DNA from: Microvirga mediterraneensis
GTDB lineage: Bacteria; Pseudomonadota; Alphaproteobacteria; Rhizobiales; Beijerinckiaceae
Assembly: GCF_013520865.1 (NCBI RefSeq)
Contig: NZ_JACDXJ010000001.1
Coordinates: forward strand, 3,581,501 to 3,645,500
Direction of reading: 5' to 3'
DNA: 64,000 nucleotides
A program made the position numbers and the translations under genes. The notes below the pieces were generated by a model. That model saw nothing but the letters and a program-made list of their open reading frames with translations. It was not told the DNA's origin and made no database searches. Numbering within the stretch: the stretch's first letter is position 1; every line of letters starts with the position of its first letter. Positions 46,021 to 55,499 of the stretch are shown piece by piece.

Positions 46021-46755
46021 TTAAGGTTTTCTCAAGCGTCTGCCTTCCGCGAGGGCCCGAATCGCCCCGCGCAGGGTGCGCACCTCCTGCTCGGTCATTT
46101 CGAGCCGGTGGAAGATGTCCCGCATGTTGCGGGTCATGGTCGGCTTCTTGTCCTCGGGATAGAAGTTCACCGCCTCGAGTTCGGCCTCGATGTAGTCGAA
46201 GAACGACGTCACCATCTCGCGGGGCGCCGGGGGCGATTGGCGGCCGCCCTCGAAGGGTAGCGCGCCGCCGGTGGCAAGCTTGTACCATTCGTAGGAGACC
46301 AGCAGGACCGCCTGCGCGAGGTTGAGCGAGGAGAATTTCGGATCGACCGGGAAGGTGATGATCGCATCCGCCAGCGACACCTCGTCGTTCTCCAGCCCCG
46401 TGCGCTCCCGCCCGAACAGGATGCCGATCCCCTGCCCCGACCCCAGGCGTCCCTGCGCCTCCTTCATGGCTTCATCCGGCGCGAAGACCCGCTTCATCTG
46501 CCCCCGCTCGCGGGCCGTGGTGGCGAAAACGAAATTGAGGTCCGCGATGGCTTCGCGAACCGTGTCGAAGAGCTTCGCGCCTTCCAGGACATGAGTCGCG
46601 CCGGAAGCCGCCGAATGCGCGCCCTTCTTGGGCCAGCCGTTGCGCGGCGACACGAGGCGCAGCTCCGACAGGCCGAAATTGGCCATGGCCCTGGCCACCA
46701 TGCCGATGTTCTCGGCGAGTTGGGGTTCCACGAGGATGATGATCGGGCGGGTCAT
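46021..46755 (-). CDS. TrmJ-type SPOUT RNA methyltransferase
   Basis: A 244-residue protein of the TrmH/SpoU fold: IIILVEPQLAENIGMVARAM at the start, the SAM knot GILFGRERTGLENDEV and FSSLNLAQAVLLV. The C-terminal helical extension is that of TrmJ, which 2'-O-methylates position 32 of tRNAs. ATG 46755 matches the family start MTRPIIILVE. It is 65 bases upstream of the hydrolase gene. Confidence 0.85.
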   Translation of the reverse strand: MTRPIIILVEPQLAENIGMVARAMANFGLSELRLVSPRNGWPKKGAHSAASGATHVLEGAKLFDTVREAIADLNFVFATTARERGQMKRVFAPDEAMKEAQGRLGSGQGIGILFGRERTGLENDEVSLADAIITFPVDPKFSSLNLAQAVLLVSYEWYKLATGGALPFEGGRQSPPAPREMVTSFFDYIEAELEAVNFYPEDKKPTMTRNMRDIFHRLEMTEQEVRTLRGAIRALAEGRRLRKP

Positions 46756-46855
46756 TGCGGCTTGGTCTGCTTGGATGAGGACGATCTCCCATACCGCCAA
46801 AACCGATGCCGCGACTAGCTCCGTCGAGAGATCCTGCCGTTCTGGAGCGCCCTGT

Positions 46856-46888
46856 GAAAAAGCCTCTCCGGGAAAGCCCGGAGAGGCC
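46856..46888 (-). terminator. Terminator of the small lipoprotein gene
   Basis: GCCTCTCCGGG and CCCGGAGAGGC make a perfect 11-base stem with loop CTTT on the minus strand, followed by TTTTTCAC. It starts 33 bases after the stop at 46921. Confidence 0.85.
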
Positions 46889-46920
46889 CTGCGGCACCCG
46901 CCTGGTCGCGGCCCGGCCGC

Positions 46921-47208
46921 TTACCAGCAGCCCCAGCCGCAATGGTAGTACGGGCGCGCCGAAGCCGCCCCAAGGGCGGCGCCGCCGACGACGCCGACTG
47001 CCGTGCCGACGGCCACCTGGCTAGCGGCCGCGTTCGATTGGGCGACGTTGTTGCGGTAGTTCGCGTTCCGGCAGCGCTCGAAGGTTTTCGTGCCGGGCTT
47101 CAGGCCCGATTCCATGCACACGGAATCGGCGTTGGCCATGGATTGCTCGGCCGTCTGGCAGCCCGCCAGGACCAAGGCCGCCGTTCCAAGAATGATAGCA
47201 AGACGCAT
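46921..47208 (-). CDS. Small lipoprotein with glycine-zipper-like segment
   Basis: A 95-residue protein. The lipobox LAGC puts the lipid on C17. The mature part has a cysteine pair (SVCMESGL, ERCRNANY) and a small-residue stretch VAVGTAVGVVGGAALGAASA that looks like a glycine zipper, then a terminal HCGWGCW. An envelope location is likely. No precise function is known. Confidence 0.72.
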   Translation of the reverse strand: MRLAIILGTAALVLAGCQTAEQSMANADSVCMESGLKPGTKTFERCRNANYRNNVAQSNAAASQVAVGTAVGVVGGAALGAASARPYYHCGWGCW

Positions 47209-47457
47209 GTCAGCTCCCCTTGATGTTCAACAAAGTCTTCCGACGGCGCCCCAAATCCGAAGTGTCGGACCAGATGCCTCAAGGGGAGCCGCCGGAACGA
47301 GACGATGTGAACTATGGATAAGGTTATGTTTCCGTGCGGCAGCACACGTGGCGTGGTGAGTATTCTCCTGAGGGGAACTCAGACCCATCGCTGTCTCTTA
47401 TTTCCTGCCCCACCGAAGTCATATCGTCCCAATCCTCGCCGCTGTCTGGAGTATCGA

Positions 47458-47841
47458 GTGCCCCTATTGCGTTCCCTTGCGCTGCGTCTTTGCCTGATTC
47501 CGGTCCTGGCGAGCCCTGCCCTTGCGGCCCCCGCAGCCACCCTGGTCAGACCGGCGCCGCCGCTGTTTCACGGCAACTGGTGCGGCGCGGGCGATTCGAA
47601 CCGGGCCGCTCCCATCGACGCCCTGGACGCCGCCTGCCGGGCTCACGATCTCTGCTACGAGAAGCTCGGGCGCAGCGCCTGCGAATGCGATAGGGCCATC
47701 CTCAAGGCGACGGCTTCCCTCGTCAGAAGTCCGAAAGTTCCCGAGATGGTCCGGAGCAAGGCGGCGACCGTCAATTCGCTGTTCAGCGCGGCCCCGTGCA
47801 CCGAGACCCCGAAATTGCGCTCGCAGGCGGGAAAGCGCTGA
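47458..47841 (+). CDS. Secreted phospholipase A2-like protein
   Basis: A 127-residue protein beginning at GTG 47458, seven bases after GGAG; this start gives a normal signal peptide (LLRSLALRLCLIPVLASPAL). The mature part has HGNWCGAGDSN and LDAACRAHDLCYEKLG, the Ca-loop and catalytic CCxxHDxC-like block of PLA2 (here ACRAHDLC). Catalytic H and D are present, so phospholipid cleavage is plausible but untested. Confidence 0.75.
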   Translation: MPLLRSLALRLCLIPVLASPALAAPAATLVRPAPPLFHGNWCGAGDSNRAAPIDALDAACRAHDLCYEKLGRSACECDRAILKATASLVRSPKVPEMVRSKAATVNSLFSAAPCTETPKLRSQAGKR

Positions 47842-47950
47842 ATTCCTGACCCGCCCCCCCCTTCCCCCCCGGCCATAACCGCGCTATAGCCCCCGCAACC
47901 ATCCTGCCGCACGGCAGGACCGTTTCAGCCCTAAAGCGCAAGGTGAGATC

Positions 47951-49165
47951 ATGGCGAAGATCAAGGTTGCCAATCCGGTCGTCGAGCTCGACGGCGACGA
48001 GATGACCCGCATTATCTGGCACTTCATCAAAGAGAAGCTGATCCACCCCTATCTCGACATCGACCTGAAGTACTACGACCTGGGCGTCGAGCACCGCGAC
48101 GCCACCAACGACAAGGTCACCGTCGAGGCCGCCGAGGCGATCAAGAAGTACGGCGTCGGCGTGAAATGCGCCACCATCACGCCGGACGAGGCCCGCGTGA
48201 AGGAGTTCAACCTCAAGGAAATGTGGAAGTCGCCCAACGGCACGATCCGCAACATCCTGGGCGGCGTGATCTTCCGCGAGCCCATCATCTGCAAGAACGT
48301 TCCGCGCCTCGTGCCTGGCTGGACCCAGCCGATCATCGTCGGCCGCCATGCCTTCGGCGACCAGTACCGCGCCACGGACTTCAAGGTGCCCGGCAAGGGC
48401 CGCATGACGATTAAGTTCGAGGGCGAGGACGGCACGGTCATCGAGAAGGAAGTGTTCAAGTTCCCGGGCGCCGGCGTCGCCATGGCGATGTACAACCTGG
48501 ACGAGTCGATCCGCGAGTTCGCCCGCGCGTCCATGAACTACGGCCTGATGCGCAAGTACCCGGTCTATCTCTCCACGAAGAACACCATCCTCAAGGCCTA
48601 TGACGGCCGCTTCAAGGACATCTTCGAGGAAGTCTACCAGAACGAGTTCAAGACGAAGTTCGACGCCGCCGGCATCACCTACGAGCACCGCCTGATCGAC
48701 GACATGGTGGCCTCGGCGCTCAAGTGGTCGGGCGGCTATGTGTGGGCGTGCAAGAACTACGACGGCGACGTGCAGTCCGACACGGTCGCGCAGGGCTTCG
48801 GCTCGCTCGGCCTGATGACCTCCGTGCTGATGACGCCGGACGGCCAGACCGTGGAGGCGGAAGCCGCCCACGGCACCGTGACCCGCCACTACCGCGAGCA
48901 CCAGAAGGGCAAGGAGACCTCGACGAACTCCATCGCGTCGATCTTCGCCTGGACCCGCGGCCTGGCGCACCGCGCCAAGCTCGACGACAACGCGGATCTC
49001 GCCCGCTTCGCCTCGACCCTTGAGAAGGTCTGCGTCGACACGGTGGAAGCCGGCTTCATGACCAAGGACCTCGCCCTCCTGGTCGGCGCCGAGCAGAAGT
49101 GGCTCTCCACCACAGGCTTCCTCGACAAGATCGACGAGAACCTCAAGAAAGCGATGGCGGCGTAA
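47951..49165 (+). CDS. icd: NADP-dependent isocitrate dehydrogenase
   Basis: A 404-residue TCA-cycle enzyme of the eukaryote-like type: [37 protein letters not shown], and [15 protein letters not shown]. It oxidises isocitrate to 2-oxoglutarate with NADP. AAGGTGAG precedes the ATG, and a terminator lies 69 bases after the stop. Confidence 0.97.
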   Translation: MAKIKVANPVVELDGDEMTRIIWHFIKEKLIHPYLDIDLKYYDLGVEHRDATNDKVTVEAAEAIKKYGVGVKCATITPDEARVKEFNLKEMWKSPNGTIRNILGGVIFREPIICKNVPRLVPGWTQPIIVGRHAFGDQYRATDFKVPGKGRMTIKFEGEDGTVIEKEVFKFPGAGVAMAMYNLDESIREFARASMNYGLMRKYPVYLSTKNTILKAYDGRFKDIFEEVYQNEFKTKFDAAGITYEHRLIDDMVASALKWSGGYVWACKNYDGDVQSDTVAQGFGSLGLMTSVLMTPDGQTVEAEAAHGTVTRHYREHQKGKETSTNSIASIFAWTRGLAHRAKLDDNADLARFASTLEKVCVDTVEAGFMTKDLALLVGAEQKWLSTTGFLDKIDENLKKAMAA

Positions 49166-49177
49166 AACCCATTCGCC

Positions 49178-49209
49178 CGTCATGGCTGGGCCTTATCCCG
49201 GCCATGACG
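49178..49209. repeat. Single-arm copy of the palindromic element
   Basis: CGTCATGGC and GCCATGACG pair around a TGGG-CCTTAT-CCCG inner stem. It resembles one hairpin of the elements at 1095, 3205 and 29478 (ATGGCCGGC / GCCGGCCAT type). It lies just after icd. Confidence 0.6.
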
Positions 49210-49233
49210 AACGAAAGACAGCGACCGATCCAG

Positions 49234-49259
49234 AGCCCGGCTTCATGCCGGGCTTTTTT
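49234..49259 (+). terminator. Rho-independent terminator after icd
   Basis: AGCCCGGC and GCCGGGCT form a stem with loop TTCAT, followed by TTTTTG. It is 69 bases past the stop. Confidence 0.85.
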
Positions 49260-49344
49260 GTTACACGGGACGCCGCAGCAAGCTTGATAATGTTGCTACT
49301 TTGTTCTAAGAATATATCCATATTTGAGAACTGCTGGATAGTTT

Positions 49345-49788
49345 ATGTCCTTATCACCTTCCTCTCACCGCGAATGGCTCGGCGCCCGAAGAGCCTTCTC
49401 CATCGCGCAGCTAGAACCCCGGAGCCTCCGCATCGCACTCGCGCTCAAGCGCTTCAACCCGAGCCAACCACGCGTTCCGGCTGGAAGTCCCAATGGCGGA
49501 CGATGGGTGGGCGAGACAGATGGAGCGCCGGCGCATCCTTCAGAAAAACCTCGAACTGCGTCGGAGAATTCGTCCGGCATCACGCTTGCTGGCGGTTTTG
49601 AGCGAAACCAGCTTGGCATGAGGGTTCAGGATTTTGTTTCGGCGCACTGCAAAGGCAAAATCCGCTCTGTGCTTCCGAGTCAATTCCTTGGATTGACGAT
49701 TGAAGACGTAATGAAAGCGGCAAAAGGTGGGGATTCCGCCGCTAGGACATGCCTCAAGATTCTCGGGCGAGACGAATACCGAAAGTGA
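49345..49788 (+). CDS. Toxin-like protein with polymorphic-toxin-style linker
   Basis: A 147-residue protein. Residues about 36-54 are FNPSQPRVPAGSPNGGRW, a proline/glycine linker that I recall in Rhizobiales polymorphic-toxin-like proteins ahead of a variable C-terminal domain. The last 60 residues (FVSAHCKGKIRSVLPSQFLG, then TIEDVMKAAKGGDSAARTC) form a separate small domain without recognised catalytic motif. Upstream DNA is visibly AT-rich relative to neighbours, as in transferred DNA. It is six bases from the next small acidic gene. Toxin function is an inference. Confidence 0.5.
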   Translation: MSLSPSSHREWLGARRAFSIAQLEPRSLRIALALKRFNPSQPRVPAGSPNGGRWVGETDGAPAHPSEKPRTASENSSGITLAGGFERNQLGMRVQDFVSAHCKGKIRSVLPSQFLGLTIEDVMKAAKGGDSAARTCLKILGRDEYRK

Positions 49789-49794
49789 GGAACA

Positions 49795-50046
49795 ATGATG
49801 ACGTTAAGTGGCATCAAAGATTTGATACCCTTCCTGAATTACCTTGATCGAGAAAAGATCTACTATCGGCTGGATCATGTCCGCGACGATACTATCATGG
49901 TCTCGTTCACGCTCGTCGGCGCACGCATCGAACTGGACTTCTTCGACGATCACATCGAGTTCAGCATCTTCAAAGGCACGGAAGCGGTCGAAGATAATGT
50001 TGAGCTTCTGTTCCAGCAGATCCAAGCTCACTGGGGCGACGATTGA
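49795..50046 (+). CDS. Small acidic immunity-like protein
   Basis: An 83-residue acidic protein (LIPFLNYLDREKIYYRLDHV, RDDTIMVSFTLVGARIELDF) following the toxin-like gene after six bases, with GTGAGG overlapping that gene's stop as ribosome site. Small acidic partners encoded right after a toxin are usually immunity proteins. The pattern YRLDHVRDDTIMV recalls immunity-like families, but I cannot name one with certainty. The start may be ATG 49795 or 49798. Confidence 0.55.
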   Translation: MMTLSGIKDLIPFLNYLDREKIYYRLDHVRDDTIMVSFTLVGARIELDFFDDHIEFSIFKGTEAVEDNVELLFQQIQAHWGDD

Positions 50047-50131
50047 CTTTATCAGGGGCGCTGACGGTGGCTAATTTCTTTGTCGGTAGCGTCCACTCAA
50101 TCGTCATACCTGACGATAAGGTACATCAGAA

Positions 50132-50515
50132 ATGACCGACGAACCACGTGAATGGCGCTCCGGTGAAACGCTGAGCGAATACATCAAGCAGGTCGCCAAC
50201 GAATTGCCTGTCGACGCGGTCGGCATGTGGCAGATCGTGCCCCAGGGACGGTTCGGTTTCGGATTCGAAGGCGAGGCGCTGACCGATTTCGTGCGCCGCT
50301 GCATCGCCGAGCTTCTCTCGCGCGGCGCGGTGCCGGTGGTCGGCGGCGGACTTGACGGCGAGCACGAGTGGATCGTGCAGCGGCAATACGGTTCCACGCC
50401 CGGAGAGATCATCGACAACGTCGTACGCGAGTGGCTGGCGAACGGTGCCAAGGACGAAGATCCCGGCGGGCTCTGGTTTGCCTTGCGGGAATACGCCTGG
50501 ACGCCGCCATCATAA
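50132..50515 (+). CDS. Hypothetical protein (127 residues)
   Basis: A soluble acidic protein starting MTDEPREWRSGETLSEYIKQ, with LTDFVRRCIAELLSRGAVPV in the middle and GEIIDNVVREWLANG near the end. No family is recognised. It lies in the same direction after the toxin-like/immunity-like pair, 85 bases on. A second immunity-type function is possible but unsupported. Confidence 0.6.
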   Translation: MTDEPREWRSGETLSEYIKQVANELPVDAVGMWQIVPQGRFGFGFEGEALTDFVRRCIAELLSRGAVPVVGGGLDGEHEWIVQRQYGSTPGEIIDNVVREWLANGAKDEDPGGLWFALREYAWTPPS

Positions 50516-50538
50516 TCTATCGGAGGAGGAAGAAGATC

Positions 50539-51000
50539 ATGCCAGACTTCAAGCCCACCCTGACCGGAGGCTGCCAGTGCGGCGCGGTTCGCTACGCGCT
50601 CCTATCCGAGCCGACCCATGCCAGCATCTGTCATTGCCGCATGTGCCAGAAGGCTTTCGGCAATTACTTCTCCGCGCTCACCGGCGTTCCGCGCGGGGAT
50701 CTGGTCTGGACCAAGGGGCAGCCTGGGACCTTCAAGAGTTCGGAGGCGGTGGAGCGGGGCTTCTGCCGTGATTGCGGCACGCCGCTGACCTTCTCCTATG
50801 TGGAGCAGGATCGCATCACCGTGTCGATCGGCAGCCTTGACGAGCCAGGCCGGGTCACGCCGGAAATCCAGTACGGCCTGGAGAGCAAGCTCCCCGCCTT
50901 CGCGATGCTGCACACCCTGCCCGGCCAGCGGACGGAGGATTATGCGAGCCCGGAGGATTTGAGGAAGATGGCCTCGCGCCAGCATCCCGACCACGATTGA
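50539..51000 (+). CDS. GFA/CENP-V-family zinc protein
   Basis: A 153-residue protein with the seven zinc cysteines in GGCQCGAVRY, ICHCRMCQK and GFCRDCGTPL. The family includes glutathione-dependent formaldehyde-activating enzymes, but most members have other or unknown roles. A GGAGGAGG run before ATG 50539 decides the start. Only 23 bases separate it from the preceding hypothetical gene. Confidence 0.88.
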   Translation: MPDFKPTLTGGCQCGAVRYALLSEPTHASICHCRMCQKAFGNYFSALTGVPRGDLVWTKGQPGTFKSSEAVERGFCRDCGTPLTFSYVEQDRITVSIGSLDEPGRVTPEIQYGLESKLPAFAMLHTLPGQRTEDYASPEDLRKMASRQHPDHD

Positions 51001-51017
51001 GGCCGAGAGAGGCCTCG

Positions 51018-52199
51018 CTACGAGCTCTTCCTGCTCCCGCGCGCCTGGGCGACATTGTGGAGATGCGCCGCGATGGACGGGTTCGCCTCCAGGAGCTCAT
51101 GAAGGTCGTCCGCATCGAGGACGAGCAGCCGGCAATGGGTCGATGCCTTCACGGTGGCGGAGCGGCGGCGGCGACGCAGGATCGCCATCTCGCCGAAGAA
51201 GTCGCCCGGTCCGAGTCTCACGTGTTCGCCCGGCAGCACCACCTCCACGTCGCCGGAGGCGATCAGATACATGGAATGAGCCTCCTCGCCCTTGCGGACG
51301 ATGACCTCCCCCGGCCGACAGCTGCGTGACCGGAGACATTGCATCACGGTGCCAATTTCGTGCGCGTTGAGATCGGCGAAGAGCGGCACGCGGGCCACCA
51401 TGCTCCAGGTCACCACGAAGTCCCGCCGATGGATCTCCCGCGAAAAGGCGCTCGCCACGATGCCGACCGGCAGGGCCAGCATGATGAGACCCATGACGGC
51501 CGTCACGGCTGCAATCACCCGTCCGATTGGCGTCACGGGCACGGCGTCGCCGTAGCCCACCGTGGTGAGGGTCACGATGGCCCAGTACATCGCCTCCGGG
51601 ATCGTGCCGAACGTGTCAGGCTGCACCTCCCGCTCGGCGAGGTTCATTGCCGAGGCCGCGAGGAGCATCGCGCCGATCAGTATGACCCCGCAGGCGACCA
51701 GCGCCCTCCGTTCCGCGTAGATGGCTTCGGCAAGGCTCGCGAGACCCGGCGAATAGCGTGCGAGCTTGAAGAACCGGAACAGCCGCAGCAGCAGGAGGGT
51801 GCGCAGGCTTTCGACATCCCAATAGGCCAGATAGAAGGGCAGGATTGCCAGGAGATCGACGATGGATTGCGGGTGCAGGGCCCATCGCAGGCGCGCCCGC
51901 CACGGCCTCATGTGCTGGAACGGCGGGTCTTCCGGCGCGCACCAGAGGCGTGCCCTGTATTCGACCGTGGAGATGAACCCCCTGACGATCTCGATGGCGA
52001 AGAAAAAAGGACCGTAGCCCTGCCCGATCGACGGGACGCTCTCGAGGACGACGGCCGTGACATTCACGCCGATCAGGAGGATCAGGCAAAAATGAACAGC
52101 GCGAACGACGGGGTCGTTCGCGCTGCCACGTTCAAGGATTTCGTAGATCCTGCGCCGCGTCGGGTGTGGATGAACCCTCGACACGGCGCCTGACCTCAT
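51018..52199 (-). CDS. Cyclic-nucleotide-gated potassium channel
   Basis: A 393-residue channel. S1-S4 occupy about residues 33-148, S4 carrying spaced basics ([16 protein letters not shown]); the selectivity filter TTVGYGD is at 212-218; and a C-terminal cyclic-nucleotide-binding domain (residues about 275-390) has FGEMAIL followed by RSATV, the phosphate-binding cassette with its arginine. It resembles MlotiK1 of Mesorhizobium. Its ATG overlaps the alaS stop (ATGA). Confidence 0.9.
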   Translation of the reverse strand: MRSGAVSRVHPHPTRRRIYEILERGSANDPVVRAVHFCLILLIGVNVTAVVLESVPSIGQGYGPFFFAIEIVRGFISTVEYRARLWCAPEDPPFQHMRPWRARLRWALHPQSIVDLLAILPFYLAYWDVESLRTLLLLRLFRFFKLARYSPGLASLAEAIYAERRALVACGVILIGAMLLAASAMNLAEREVQPDTFGTIPEAMYWAIVTLTTVGYGDAVPVTPIGRVIAAVTAVMGLIMLALPVGIVASAFSREIHRRDFVVTWSMVARVPLFADLNAHEIGTVMQCLRSRSCRPGEVIVRKGEEAHSMYLIASGDVEVVLPGEHVRLGPGDFFGEMAILRRRRRSATVKASTHCRLLVLDADDLHELLEANPSIAAHLHNVAQARGSRKSS

Positions 52200-54850
52200 G
52201 CGGCGTCGGAGAGCGCTGCTTCGATGGCGGCGAGAGCCGCTTCGGCCTGCGCCCCGTCGGGGCCGCCGGCCTGGGCCATGTCACGGCGACCGCCGCCGCC
52301 CTTGCCGCCGAGCTTTTCCGAGCCGACCCGCACGAGGGCGACCGCGTCGACCTTCGCGGTCAGATCCTCGGTCACGCCGACGACGATGCCGGCCTTGCCG
52401 TCCTCCGCCACGCCCACGATGGCCACAACCCCGGAGCCGAGGCGCTTCTTGCCCTCATCGGCGAGGCTCTTCAGGTCCTTCATCTCGACGCCGGTGACCG
52501 CGCGGGCCATCAGCTTGATGCCGGCCACGTCCTTGACCGGATCGCCACCGCTCGCGGCACCGCCACCCATGGCGATCTTGCGGCGGGCCTCGGCGAGTTC
52601 GCGCCCCAGCTTGCGGCGCTCGTCCAGCAGAGCCGACAGGCGGGCGGACACCTCGTCCACCGGGGTCTTGAGGAGGCTTGCGACCTCGCGCAGCTTGCGG
52701 CTCTCGTCCGCGAGGTGGCGGCGGGCGGCATCGCCTGTCATCGCTTCGAGGCGGCGGACGCCTGCGGCAACCGCACCCTCGCCCACGATGGTGATGACCC
52801 CGATATCGCCCGTGCGGCCCACATGCGTACCGCCGCAGAGCTCCACCGAGAAGGCCCTGTTGGTCTCGCCCTTGCCCATGGACACGACCCGGACCTCGTC
52901 GCCGTACTTCTCGCCGAAGAGCGCGCGGGCACCCGACTCGATGGCCTCGTCCACGGCCATGAGCTTGGTGACCACCGGCTCGTTCTGGAGCAGAACCCTG
53001 TTGGCGATCTCCTCTACTTCCTTCAGCTCGTGATCCTCGATGGGCTTGGGATGGCTGAAGTCGAAGCGCAGGCGGTCGGGGGCCACCAGCGAGCCCTTCT
53101 GGGCCACGTGGTCGCCGAGGACCTGCCGCAGCGCCTCGTGCAGGAGATGGGTGGCCGAGTGGTTGGACCGCACGGCCGAGCGGCGCTCGTGATCGACGAT
53201 CAGCTCCAGGGACTGGTTGAGCTTCAGGGAGCCATGCTCCACGGTGACATGGTGCACGAAGAGGTCGCCGAGCTTCTTCTCGGTACCGGTCACGAAGACG
53301 CGCGCGCCCTCGCCCTGCATCACGCCGGTATCGCCGACCTGACCGCCAGACTCGCCGTAGAACGGCGTCTGGTTGAGGACCACGAGCCCGGTCTCGCCGG
53401 CCTTGAGCTCCGTCACCTCCTGGCCGTCCTTCAGGAGCGCCAGGACGATGCCCTCGGCACTTTCTGTGTCGTATCCCAGGAACTCGGTGGCGCCCGTGCG
53501 CTCCTTGACGGAGAACCACACGGTCTCCGTTGCGGCCTCGCCCGATCCGGACCAGGCGGCGCGCGCCATCTCACGCTGGCGCTGCATCGCGGCGTTGAAG
53601 GCGTCCGTGTCGACGCCGATGCCCCGGGGCTTCAGGGCGTCCTGCGTCAGGTCGAGCGGGAAGCCGTAGGTGTCGTAGAGCGTGAAGGCCGTCTCGCCCG
53701 AGAGGTTCTGGCCCTTGCCGAGGCCGCGGCTTTCCTCGTCGAGGATCGACAGGCCACGCTCCAGGGTCTTGCGGAAGCGGGTTTCCTCCAGCTTCAGGGT
53801 CTCGGTGATCAGCGCCTCGGCACGGATCAGCTCAGGATAGGCCTGTCCCATCTCGCGCACGAGCACCGGCACGAGGCGGTACATGAGCGGATCGCGGGCG
53901 CCGAGGAGCTGGGCGTGGCGCATGGCGCGGCGCATGATGCGGCGCAGCACGTAACCGCGGCCCTCGTTCGAGGGCAGCACGCCGTCGGCCACGAGGAAGC
54001 AGGAGGTGCGCAGGTGATCGGCGATCACGCGATGCGATGCCTTGCGCTCGCCCTCGGGCGCCATGCCGGTGGCATGGGCCACCGCCTCGATCAGGGTGCG
54101 GAACAGGTCCGTGTCGTAGTTCGAAGTCACGCCCTGCATGATCGCCGAGATGCGCTCGAGTCCCATGCCCGTGTCGATGGAGGGCTTGGGCAGGCCGATG
54201 CGGTTGCCGGGCTCGATCTGCTCGTATTGCATGAACACGAGGTTCCAGAACTCGAGGAACCGGTCGCCGTCCTCCTCGGGGCTGCCGGGAGGTCCGCCCC
54301 AGAGCTTGTCGCCCTGGTCGATGAAGATTTCCGAGCACGGGCCGCAGGGGCCGGTATCGCCCATTTGCCAGAAATTGTCCGAGGTCGGGATGCGGATGAT
54401 CTTGGAATCCGAGAACCCGGCGATCTTCTTCCAGAGGTTCGCTGCCTCGTCGTCGTCATGGTAGACGGTGACCAGCAGCTTGTCCTTGGGAAGGTCGAAT
54501 TCCTTGGTGATCAGCCCCCAGGCGAGCTCGATGGCCCGCTCCTTGAAGTAGTCGCCGAAGGAGAAGTTGCCGAGCATCTCGAAGAAGGTGTGGTGGCGCG
54601 CCGTATAGCCCACATTGTCGAGATCGTTGTGCTTGCCCCCCGCGCGCACGCATTTCTGCGCCGTCGCGGCCGTGCTGTAAGGGCGCTTCTCGGCTCCCGT
54701 AAAGACGTTCTTGAACTGCACCATGCCGGCGTTCGTGAACATCAGGGTCGGATCGTTGCGCGGCACGAGGGGGCTCGAGGCCACGACCTCATGGCCGTTC
54801 TTGGCAAAGTAATCGAGGAAGGCCGACCGGATTTCGTTGACGCCGCTCAT
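52196..54850 (-). CDS. alaS: Alanyl-tRNA synthetase
   Basis: An 884-residue class II synthetase. The N-terminal catalytic core starts [20 protein letters not shown], and the editing domain has zinc-binding HSATHLLH and CGGTHVG. It charges tRNA-Ala. ATG 54850 was chosen because MSGVNEIR is the family start. It overlaps the downstream channel gene by four bases, an unusual partner. Confidence 0.96.
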   Translation of the reverse strand: MSGVNEIRSAFLDYFAKNGHEVVASSPLVPRNDPTLMFTNAGMVQFKNVFTGAEKRPYSTAATAQKCVRAGGKHNDLDNVGYTARHHTFFEMLGNFSFGDYFKERAIELAWGLITKEFDLPKDKLLVTVYHDDDEAANLWKKIAGFSDSKIIRIPTSDNFWQMGDTGPCGPCSEIFIDQGDKLWGGPPGSPEEDGDRFLEFWNLVFMQYEQIEPGNRIGLPKPSIDTGMGLERISAIMQGVTSNYDTDLFRTLIEAVAHATGMAPEGERKASHRVIADHLRTSCFLVADGVLPSNEGRGYVLRRIMRRAMRHAQLLGARDPLMYRLVPVLVREMGQAYPELIRAEALITETLKLEETRFRKTLERGLSILDEESRGLGKGQNLSGETAFTLYDTYGFPLDLTQDALKPRGIGVDTDAFNAAMQRQREMARAAWSGSGEAATETVWFSVKERTGATEFLGYDTESAEGIVLALLKDGQEVTELKAGETGLVVLNQTPFYGESGGQVGDTGVMQGEGARVFVTGTEKKLGDLFVHHVTVEHGSLKLNQSLELIVDHERRSAVRSNHSATHLLHEALRQVLGDHVAQKGSLVAPDRLRFDFSHPKPIEDHELKEVEEIANRVLLQNEPVVTKLMAVDEAIESGARALFGEKYGDEVRVVSMGKGETNRAFSVELCGGTHVGRTGDIGVITIVGEGAVAAGVRRLEAMTGDAARRHLADESRKLREVASLLKTPVDEVSARLSALLDERRKLGRELAEARRKIAMGGGAASGGDPVKDVAGIKLMARAVTGVEMKDLKSLADEGKKRLGSGVVAIVGVAEDGKAGIVVGVTEDLTAKVDAVALVRVGSEKLGGKGGGGRRDMAQAGGPDGAQAEAALAAIEAALSDAA

Positions 54851-54992
54851 GGAACTCTTAGCTCGGAATAATGGGCCCAATCGCCCCTCATGCTCATGTT
54901 TCGGCCGTTTCTAGACGTCCCGGCTTTCCCTGTCGAGGTGGCGCTTCGTCCAAAGTGCGACCTTGAGACCCGTATCGCAAGGGCGAGACCCG

Positions 54993-55017
54993 GGAACATT
55001 CGCCTCCTGCCGCCGTC
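54993..55017 (+). promoter_or_regulatory. EcfG-type promoter, one mismatch
   Basis: GGAAC (54993-54997), 16 bases, then CGTC (55014-55017). The consensus ends in CGTT. It is 32 bases before the DUF2231 start. The match is suggestive; one other near-match at 3188 was rejected for lack of a nearby gene. Confidence 0.4.
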
Positions 55018-55049
55018 AACTCCGGAGACCACACCGAGGACAGGCCGCG

Positions 55050-55499
55050 ATGAGCGAACGTAACCCTCCGTCAAAGGCCAGCATTGCGGGCCACCCGATC
55101 CATCCGATGCTTGTCCCCTTCCCCATCGTCTGCTTCACCGGCGCGCTCGTGACGGACATCGTCTACTGGCGGACGGCCGACATCATGTGGTCGAACTTCT
55201 CCGCATGGCTTTTGACCGTCGGCCTCCTCATGGGGGGCTTGGCGGCCCTGGCGGGATTGATCGATTTCCTGAGCAGCCGCTCGATCCGGGCCCAGACGCC
55301 CGCGTGGCCCCACATGCTCGGCAACGTGCTCGTCCTGGGCCTGTCCATCGTCAACGCCTTCGTCCACAGCCGCGACGCCTGGACCTCGGTCGTCCCGACC
55401 GGTCTCGTCCTCTCCGCCGTCGTCGTGCTCCTCATGCTCGTGACCGGGTGGCTGGGCTGGTCGATGGTCTATCGCCACCGGGTGGGAGTCCTGTCATGA
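55050..55499 (+). CDS. DUF2231-family membrane protein
   Basis: A 149-residue protein with four membrane segments and the family motif GHPIHPMLVPFPI at its start. DUF2231 proteins are often encoded beside redox enzymes and may carry haem or contact quinones; the role is unproven. Its TGA overlaps the ATG of the sorbosone-dehydrogenase-like gene by four bases (ATGA), so the two work together. Confidence 0.85.
   Translation: MSERNPPSKASIAGHPIHPMLVPFPIVCFTGALVTDIVYWRTADIMWSNFSAWLLTVGLLMGGLAALAGLIDFLSSRSIRAQTPAWPHMLGNVLVLGLSIVNAFVHSRDAWTSVVPTGLVLSAVVVLLMLVTGWLGWSMVYRHRVGVLS

Noticed and set aside
46021..46800. Longer start for the TrmJ-like gene at 46800
   Set aside because: The extra 15 residues are not family-like; MTRPIIILVE at 46755 is the usual N-terminus.
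47590..47600. GATTCGAACC, resembling a tRNA T-arm
   Set aside because: It lies inside the PLA2-like coding frame and no acceptor stem or anticodon arm can be drawn around it.
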